This document shows positions 57,100 to 64,000 of a stretch of 64,000 nucleotides of DNA, in pieces; within the stretch, counting starts at the first letter, position 1, and every line of letters starts with the position of its first letter. The notes beneath the pieces were generated by a model. The model ran no database searches, was not told where the DNA came from, and worked only from the letters and a program-made list of their open reading frames with translations. Source of the DNA: Cinnamomum chago (taxonomy: Eukaryota > Streptophyta > Magnoliopsida > Laurales > Lauraceae). Made by a program: the position numbers and the translations under genes. The stretch covers positions 125,401,001 through 125,465,000 of the forward strand of contig CP142453.1 of assembly GCA_038049695.1 (NCBI GenBank). The letters are read 5' to 3'.

Positions 57100-58302
57100 T
57101 CTGGTTACACATTTCTATACCGCTGTTATTGTAGTACTTATTCCGTGGCAATCCTGACCTTGGTAATACTATGTTTTTATGTTGAGATGTGAGTGAGGGT
57201 GTCGTTGCATTGCTAGGTGCCTGAGAGACCCTTTCATCTCCATTTCCTAGTCCAAATTTGGATGTTAAGTCTTCTCAATGTCCTCTCTCTAAACTTTAAA
57301 TAAAAGCATGTCTTTAAAATAGATTCTGGTTCCTGTGAATATTTTGCTAATGGGTTGGATGTGCTTGAAATTAAAAGATGATTCTGTTTCTGGTGTGTCG
57401 CGCAATAAAGCAATGTGTAACCATCAAGACAACTTACTTGCAACGCGTTCATTACAGAAGAACAAGGACATTCATCTCATATCATATCATCACAGGTAGT
57501 CTGAGTTGCTAGGATACATAAATTTAAATGGTTGAAATGGATCACCCAAATGCCTCCACAGAGGTTATGTCTCTGTAATCAGGTTACGAGTAAGTTTTCC
57601 TCCAAGAAAAAAATAGGGTCAGATCCTCTGTATTGGGCTGTTGGTTTTATGTAGTGAAGACCAACCTCGTGTGATCATTATTGTTAAAAGGAATTTGTAT
57701 ATTATGTCTATATTCATGAATACAGAGCATGAAAGATATCACCACAAGAGAGACTATATAGACAATAGTGGGGTTTTTCTAGAAGACTTCTTTAGCGGTA
57801 GGAAGAGTCCTTTCCTGTTAGGACTAGGGAGTAGGGATCCCTGTAGCAATCCAATTGTATTAGGATTACAGATCTCTTTTGACTAACCCAGATTGATGGG
57901 ATAAGGCTATGGTAATGAAGACGGAGCAATGGCGAGATCAAGATTCACCATCAATTCACTTTCAGTGAGCAAGAGTCCATTAATTTTGATCAATGGTGAG
58001 TACCACCTTTTAGGTGGTCAATCTGTGACAGGGCTCATCAGATGGCGATGTGAAACCACTATCCCCAGCTGATGCATAAAGCAGAACAGGGTATGAGAGA
58101 GAAAGAACAGTAGTTTAGCACAGAGAAAGGTTTTCATATTATAAAATGTTGCATCTTTACTAGCATCTTCCAAAACACACTCATACGTCCATACTTTATA
58201 CTTAAAACACGCACATGCAAGAGATTTTCCTCTGTTTTGCCTTTGTATATGCCTTCAATTTACAATCCTTCACATCTTCCAATGGATTCTTTGAGAGGAT
58301 GT
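57100..58302. other. Intergenic between the proline-rich gene and the kinase remnant
   Basis: The first 200-250 bases should be 3' UTR of the upstream gene. No other coding or structural feature was recognised. Confidence 0.4.
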
Positions 58303-60350
58303 TCAGTTTACCCTGGTAGTTTGAACAGTGGCCGAGGTCTTCCAGTGACCACCTTCATTAATAGGCCTCCTACCTTTGACACTAACGCCATTCCTGGCCG
58401 ATCTTGGAGTCACAGGCCATGCATCTGAGTTCACTGGCGTATCTTTTAAGCGTTGAAGACCTTGAAGAGTCGCGACAATGACTGGCATCTGTGGCTGCTC
58501 TTTTGGGTTTGAGCTCACTCATTGTAAGGCCAGAGAGGCAACCTCTCGAACCCCCTTGACTGAATACTCGCTGACAAGTTTTGGGTCCAGGATGGAACGC
58601 AATTTCTGACTACTTGTTGAGCAGGCCTTTGCCCAATGCTCGCTCTTAGGCCTTGATTTGTCTATTAATCTTCTTCCTGTTAAACAATTCCAGCAATACA
58701 ACTCCAAAGCTATAAACATCGCTTTTAGTTGTCAATTGCCCTGCACAAGTTAAGAAGTTCTTTAGTTTTTCAATGAAAGAAACACGTTATTGATGAATGA
58801 AATCGCCATAAATTAAGATGATTCATGGATTAATGCTGGTAAATCCCTCCTCTGCATGTTGGACATTTGATGGATTATATAATAGATGGTGTTAGAGAGC
58901 CAATAACCCTCCTGATGCTTGTTAGATGAACCCATATAGCATGACTTTGTCCCTAAAGTAAGATTTATCTCTAAATGGTGGAAGCCATGTCTTGACATAT
59001 TCAGGTCACTAAATACAGGAATTTATCTTGTTGAAAGATCTAAAATAACTTTTGTCTAAGAATGCAGAGCCTTGGAGGTCTAATTGTGAAATGGTATTAC
59101 AAAAAAAAGAAAAGGATCCAAGCCTAACTAATAGAAGATTGAGTGAATTTAAATTACCAACAGAATCAAGCAGGATGTTGGACGTCTTGAAGTCACGGTA
59201 TATAATTGGTGTATCAGCACTATGCACGAAGGCAAGACCCTCAGCTGCTCCTATGGAAATCTTCAACCTAGTCTCCCATGTCAAGGATAGTGAGATTCCT
59301 GTAATAAGCAACCACACAAAGCAAGATCAATACAATTTAGCATTCTTCAATGAGAAATTAGATAAAAAATGGATTTCGGTAAGACCTTCATAGGTGATTA
59401 GTGAAATGCTTGTGCTTACTTTTGAATAGATGATTTTCTAAGCTTCCACGAGGCATAAACTCATAGACAAGAAGCCACTCTTCTTCCTCACAGCAGTAGC
59501 CAATCAACTTCACTAAATTTGGGTGTCTGAACTGCCCCAGGAAGATTACCTCAGCCTTCAGGCAATGAGATTATATCAACAAATGTATGTAATTTCACAT
59601 CCAAGTTATTATGCAGGGGAATCACTAGTTGTCGATACTGACAGTCTTTATAAAAATCAAGTACGGAGTATGAGCATATGGTGCTCTCTATTTACTTGAT
59701 AACCACCTACAACTTGCAAATAAAGAATCAAGAAAAATATGATTTGTGGCATCATGATACAGCAAATAGGAGTTGTAAATGGATCATTTCTCTTTACTAG
59801 GACATAGATAATAGTGTTAAGTTACTATTGTTCATGGTTATTGCGAGTGTTCGATCAGCAAGAACTGCGTCCCTTGCATTTTCTTGGTAACAATTATCTC
59901 CTCAAGGAAAGAAAGAAAGTTAATTACCAGCCATTCGCGGTGCCCCTGAAGACCATCATTGTTAAGAAGCTTAACAGCTTAACAGCAACTGCTTGAGCTT
60001 TCAATCCTCGCAGTAACTATTCATTGATGTAGCCTTTGTGCACTGTCCCAAACCCTCCCTCACCTAGTAAGAAATTACTGGAGAAGTTCTTAGTTATTGC
60101 TCTTAGCCCATGCAATTGGAACTTGGAAGGCATATAGACCTGGCCCAAAAGAGTGTGCCAGGTCCTCAGTAATTCGCATGGAAGATGAACTACTAAGACC
60201 AGAAAATGATAGTCAGCGGAAAGATGATATTTGGGAGAACTTTTCTGATAACTTTGTTTGTGTTGGCCTGAACCGACTGGAATCACCCAAAGTAGTCTGG
60301 TCTTCTACTGTACAGCAATTCGCCGCAAAATGGTCTCCATGGTTTCGACA
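58303..60350 (-). pseudogene. Receptor-like cytoplasmic kinase (RLCK VII/PBL-type) pseudogene
   Basis: The kinase is read in order on the minus strand. ITEDLAHSFGPGLYAF (about 60180) is followed, after a 7-base near-duplication that shifts frame, by FQLHGLRAITKNFSSNFLLG with the Gly loop GEGGFGTVHKGY (about 60120-60025). Next is a stop in GYINE*, then AQAVAVKLL near 59990 with an 8-base tandem duplication (59970-59977/59978-59985) that shifts frame again. Then come [20 protein letters not shown] (about 59550-59480), the catalytic [13 protein letters not shown] (about 59205), and LTTKSDVYSFGVVLLEL (about 58740-58690). The C-lobe follows with another frame change and a stop after ASLALQ. I could not find the DFG/activation-segment exon between 58750 and 59150. 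It is a dead gene of the family that includes PBL immune-signalling kinases. Confidence 0.88.
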
Positions 60351-60359
60351 TTGCTAGGA

Positions 60360-60842
60360 AAGCAGGGCAAGGATTTGCTACCCTTTCTCATCTACAGGAC
60401 TCTGCATATTCTTCCTAACTGCTACACCAAGTCACCAACTCTATACTAAAAACTTGTTAACTTGCTTACTTTGTGTACGTATATTAATGTTATCTTTACT
60501 CTTTTTTGTTTGTCTTGTGTGGAATGTCTTCTAGTGTGGGAAATCAACCATTTGATTGAATGGTGCACACTCAAATTCGTTCACCACATCCATGATGTAT
60601 TGAATGACATTGACTCTCTCTCTCTGTGGGTGATGGAGATGGCATGGCTCAGGCTTGAAGGGCCAACTATTGGTTACATGGTTGTTTGATTATTATTTTT
60701 TTCAACCGGGATCAATTGATTTGACCTGACTCAATTAGATCTTGAGCGATTCGGTAGATTTGGACAAGACTGTTAACATGAGTTTCACTCAGGTCAATGC
60801 GTTGGACTTCTATAGATATGGATGTAGGGTTCTCTTCTTTTT
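60360..60842. other. Intergenic, no feature recognised
   Basis: Short ORFs only, plus a (ct)n tract near 60614. May contain flank of the kinase remnant. Confidence 0.4.
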
Positions 60843-60845
60843 TAA

Positions 60846-61329
60846 GGGCATGTTTGTGTAGTCCATTTCCGCAGAAAAGGTTGTAGTTTTCTGTGAAAAA
60901 CTTCTTTTTCATGTGTTTGGTGCAGCAGTTTTCCGCGGAAATGTTTTTTCGCCACGTCAGTTTTTTCCTTCCTAAGCATGGAAATAAACTTCCTATGGGG
61001 GCAGGGGGGTATGTGAAGTCAATTTCCACGGAAAACTGACCCCCCAATTTTCTCTCTCTCACCCTCACTCCACCCAACCACCCTTTTTCTTCCTCTTCCC
61101 CTCCCAACCCCACACACACACCAACCCACCCACCCAATAGTTTTCACTAAAGAAATCCATAACTGCACCAAACAACATTAGCACTAATTGATCGAGGAAA
61201 ACCTTTTTACACCAAACATAAAATTTTGATTTCCGCGGAAAAACTTTTCCAAAGAATTTGAAACCCATGGATTTTACTGATGTGGCAATTTCCAATTTCC
61301 ACGGAAATTACATATACACAAACGTGCCC
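60846..61329. mobile_element. Tourist-like (PIF/Harbinger) MITE
   Basis: 484 bases bounded by terminal inverted repeats GGGCATGTTTGTGTA (left) and its inverse with one mismatch (right, GGGCACGTTTGTGTA). TAA occurs on both sides (60843-60845 and 61330-61332), the target duplication typical of PIF/Harbinger. 'Ttccgcggaaa' and 'ttccacggaaa' words recur inside. No coding capacity; the minus-strand ORF at 60712-61137 is chance. Confidence 0.82.
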
Positions 61330-61600
61330 TAAGTCTCCCATAGCGTGAAAGGTAGATGTCTAAGCTCCCTGTGGGACCCACTTAGATGGATACCAATAAT
61401 GGTCTTGCTAAAAAAAATGCCTCTACAAACACTTCAAGGTATTGGCAAGAGGAAAAGGGGGATGGGGTGTTGGGTTTGATGGGTCTTACATAGTGTTAAA
61501 ATCGTTACCTCTCGTACAAGCCTTGAGATGTATTTGTCACCACTCAGAGAAGGATACAAACTGTATGTATGCATGTATATAACAAAAAAATATAGATATA

Positions 61601-62292
61601 TGTGTGTGGGGGCCACCTCGTGAACCAACTCTTATCGGTGTCGGCAAAATACATCCGTATCGGTCTCGGACGCGGACCTTGTGTTACTTCGGTTTCGGCA
61701 CAAGCTGCTGATGTCGGCGAAGCAATGTTCAGTTCGGCCACACCACCCCAGCCAGTCTCGGCTGCGCAGGATCGCAGCTGCATCCCTTGGTCACGGCCCT
61801 ATCAGGACAGGGCCCAAGAAAGGGGTTTGACAGGACCTCAGTCGTCAACATATCAGGGCAAGATCAAGCCCAATGTGACTGGCATTAAATGCAGCATGGG
61901 CTGATCGGACTCGCATTAAATGCAAAGAGGGCTGTGATGGACCTTCATTGATGACTTTGTGGGCTGACAAGACCCAGGTCACATCCTAGAGCCCACGGGC
62001 GCTTTCACCAAGACTGTTCCATATAAAAGGCACGAGCCAGACTGAGAGGGGGGTAAGCATTCTCTTGCTAAGAACCAGAATTCTTTCTGGTCTTTCTCTT
62101 TTTCTCTTCTTCTTCTCCGGTCACTCTTGCTGACTTAAGCATCGGAGAGCCCTGCGCTGCCCATAGCCAGGGTCCTCCGACCCCTGCCTTTCTCCTCTTT
62201 CAGGTTCAGGCCGTCGCAGCTATCTCTTCCATGCATTGAATAAGTCCTAGAAGGCTTCCTGATCTTGTGAGTATTTCATTCCTGCACTTACA
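61601..62292 (+). repeat. 5' LTR of the right-edge element
   Basis: 692 bases from TGTGTGGGGGCC to ...CACTTACA, judged by comparison with the other element's ends and the adjacent primer site. The start is inferred because the second LTR is outside the window. Confidence 0.75.
62022..62029 (+). promoter_or_regulatory. TATA box in the LTR
   Basis: TATAAAAG within 'ccatataaaaggcacg', about 270 bases before the LTR end, in the usual U3 position. Start of transcription probably lies some 30 bases on. Confidence 0.65.
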
Positions 62293-62312
62293 ATTGGCGC
62301 CGTCTGTGGGAA
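62293..62312 (+). other. Primer-binding site
   Basis: ATTGGCGCCGTCTGTGGGAA directly follows the LTR and is the same 20-base word used by the minus-strand element at 51336-51317. Confidence 0.85.
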
Positions 62313-62340
62313 ACGATTTTCTGCAATCTTCCCTTTCACC

Positions 62341-64000
62341 ATGACGAGGAGAGCTGCGAAAGGTGGAGAAACATCCAAGACAGGGCGTACTGGACCGTCT
62401 TCTACCCTTCTCCCAGCCAAGAAAAGGTCTGGGAAGCAACCAGTTGCAGAGGACGACGCTGAGCGTGATCTCGTCCGAATCAACGTCCAAGAGCGTGACC
62501 TTCGCTCGGAATCTGCCCCCCGTAGGGGAGATACTCAGCAGCAGCCTGCAGGTCTCCTAATGGGACGAGACCAGCGGGGTAAGTCTCCAGTGGTCGATGG
62601 ATTACCCCCACCTGGCCAGGTGGAGGACGTTGAGGATACTGAGGATGAAGAATACAACCCTAGCGATGACTTTGACTCCACCCTTGAAGAGATCAGAGCT
62701 CAGAATAAGGCCATCGAGCAGAGAGACGCCCTGATCCTCCAGCTCCAGCAGCAGCTGGAAAGAGCTACGGGATCGGCGGGGCTCCGGCAACAGTCTCATC
62801 AGCAGTCTCAGCAGCGTCAGTCACGGCAGCAGCAGCGGTCGCGACAACAACAACGCTCACTGCGACAGCACGAGCGGAGGACGTCCCGTGGCAGGCGCCC
62901 CGACTCCCCCGAGAAAGACTTGAGGGACCATCTGAATAAAAATAGGCTTGACCGAACTCGAGATGAAGGTTCGAGCGCTAGCCACAGCTACTCGAGGAAG
63001 GCGTCAGAAACCATCCCGGAAAGCAGGCATCATGATCAGGAGTGGTTGGACGCGCGCATAAGGGAAATGGTCCAGCGTAATTTGGAGATAGCTGGTCTCG
63101 GCCGAGACCAAAAGGACGTTTTTTGCGACTCCATTGATCACGGCGCGTCTCCTTTCTCTCGCGACATCCGGAAGTATCCCCTGCCAAAGAAGTTTACCGT
63201 CCCGAGGTTCGTCACTTACGACGGGACTTCGGACCCAGCTACGCATCTCAGGCACTTCTCCCAGAGGATGTCAGTCTGGGGAGACGAGGGCCATCTGAAC
63301 TGTCGAGTCTTCTCCTCCAGTTTGGGTGACCTCCCCCTGAAATGGTTCTGCGCACTACCAGAGGGATCCATTTCGAACTGGCAGCAGCTCCAGCAGTCCT
63401 TCATGAAGAAGTTCCAGGCCTATAGAGTCCTTCCGAAGACGGATGCAGACATCATGGCCATGAAGATGAAGCAGGGGGAGAATGTTACCCAGTTTGCGAA
63501 GCGGTTCTGGGCGGTCTACAGTCAAATCGAAGACTCTAAGGACGAAGTAGCCGTCTTCGCATTTCGGAACGCCCTGTTGCCGGACAGCGACCTTCGCAAG
63601 GACCTGGCTAGGAACCCGGTTTCCTCCATAGCAGCGCTCATGTCCATCGTCAACCGGTACATCGCCCAAGAAGACAACCAGGCCCGGGCTCGGGAAAACC
63701 ATGGAGCAGCGCCAAGGGACCAAGGTGAGAGGCCTTCCAAGAAGGACAGGGGACCGTCTCGAAGAGATGAGCCTCGGCGGGACGAGCGACGGAAAGACGA
63801 GGCTGACAGGCGCTGGGCGTCAACCAGCTCGGCTGGGACCCGGACGTTTGCCTCAGCCAGAAGCAAAAGACCCAGACTGTCCGAAGACGCTTATCGTGCG
63901 GTCAACACGGTCTTCAAGGAGCCTATCCACAGGATCATGTATAAGATCAAGACAAGACCGTACTTCAGCTGGCCGGAGCCCATGAAAGGCGACCCTTCTA
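62341..64000 (+). CDS. Gag polyprotein of a Gypsy retrotransposon (partial, open at window edge)
   Basis: Structural protein that forms the virus-like particle of the element. ATG at 62341 (MTRRAAKGGETSK) opens a frame with no stop to 64000, 553 residues. In order: a basic N-terminus; an acidic patch (VEDVEDTEDEEYNPSDDFD); a short coiled coil (EEIRAQNKAIEQRDALILQL); a Gln/Arg-rich stretch around residues 155-185; then the retrotransposon gag domain from about residue 277 (YPLPKKFTVPRFVTYDGTSD, with FMKKFQAYRVLPKTDADIMA near 355 and RKDLARNPVSSIAALMSIVN near 420). An Arg/Asp-rich region and the conserved PYFSWPEPMKGDP just before the edge follow; a CCHC knuckle is expected beyond the window. 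The reading frame was checked at several points and is continuous. Confidence 0.88.
   Translation, partial: MTRRAAKGGETSKTGRTGPSSTLLPAKKRSGKQPVAEDDAERDLVRINVQERDLRSESAPRRGDTQQQPAGLLMGRDQRGKSPVVDGLPPPGQVEDVEDTEDEEYNPSDDFDSTLEEIRAQNKAIEQRDALILQLQQQLERATGSAGLRQQSHQQSQQRQSRQQQRSRQQQRSLRQHERRTSRGRRPDSPEKDLRDHLNKNRLDRTRDEGSSASHSYSRKASETIPESRHHDQEWLDARIREMVQRNLEIAGLGRDQKDVFCDSIDHGASPFSRDIRKYPLPKKFTVPRFVTYDGTSDPATHLRHFSQRMSVWGDEGHLNCRVFSSSLGDLPLKWFCALPEGSISNWQQLQQSFMKKFQAYRVLPKTDADIMAMKMKQGENVTQFAKRFWAVYSQIEDSKDEVAVFAFRNALLPDSDLRKDLARNPVSSIAALMSIVNRYIAQEDNQARARENHGAAPRDQGERPSKKDRGPSRRDEPRRDERRKDEADRRWASTSSAGTRTFASARSKRPRLSEDAYRAVNTVFKEPIHRIMYKIKTRPYFSWPEPMKGDPS

Larger units (their letters stand above)
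61601..64000 (+). mobile_element. LTR retrotransposon, Gypsy type, left part only
   Basis: A 5' LTR (61601-62292), primer-binding site and an open gag run to the window edge. The LTR starts TGTGTGGGGG like the element at 45836-52084, has the same primer site, and its Gag aligns with that element's remnant. Pol, if present, lies beyond the window. Because gag is uninterrupted, it is the younger or better-kept relative. Confidence 0.88.

Noticed and set aside
60712-61295. Minus-strand ORFs of 76 and 141 codons
   Set aside because: They lie in the Tourist-like MITE and are compositionally biased (Gly/Val/Lys runs from 'cacccaacc' repeats).
1-64000. CRISPR arrays, bacterial operons, riboswitches
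   Set aside because: Spliced genes, plant transposons and lack of spaced identical repeats exclude them; tandem repeats here have no unique spacers.

Overview
This window is nuclear DNA from a flowering plant. It has GT-AG introns, an AT-rich background, plastid and apoplast protein genes, and many plant transposons (Gypsy LTR elements, a Mutator-like element, a Tourist-type MITE). The taxon cannot be fixed from the sequence. Frequent 'gtgggaccca/ggcccac' repeats look magnoliid-like to me, but that is only an impression.

Layout. 1-2.0 kb: retroelement-like and dispersed repeat sequence. 2.0-25.4 kb: a minus-strand tandem cluster of NRT1/PTR-family (NPF5-type) transporters. It holds a relic of one copy (about 2045-2352), an intact four-exon gene A (3823-7171), a broken copy B (about 16310-18440) and an intact four-exon gene C (19464-25352). 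Between A and B lies a degenerate Mutator-like element (about 10136-14821) with a FAR1-type/MULE transposase and a C-terminal OTU-protease-like ORF, joined by five 17-residue repeats. 25.4-36.9 kb: long gene-poor stretch with a GC-rich fold-back element (33732-33881). 36.9-38.2 kb: intronless plastid sugar-phosphate translocator, best matched to XPT. 41.7-43.0 kb: intronless CDR1-like aspartic protease. 45.8-52.1 kb: complete minus-strand LTR retrotransposon with a perfect 5-bp target duplication. It has a decayed gag, no visible pol, and a plus-strand (antisense) gene with its own TATA box. 55.8-57.1 kb: proline-rich protein gene. 58.3-60.4 kb: receptor-like cytoplasmic kinase pseudogene, minus strand. 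60.8-61.3 kb: Tourist-like MITE with TAA duplications. 61.6-64.0 kb: left part of a related LTR retrotransposon, plus strand, with an open gag running off the window.

The host genes do not form one pathway. The only functional cluster is the NPF array, whose copies share exon structure and flanking sequence and so arose by tandem duplication. Five genes look intact: two NPF, XPT, the aspartic protease and the proline-rich protein. The most unusual items are the repeat-linked OTU ORF in the Mutator-like element, and the pol-less LTR element with an antisense gene next to a relative that may still encode its machinery. Coding calls rest on motif recognition and hand-checked splice junctions; no database search was run.
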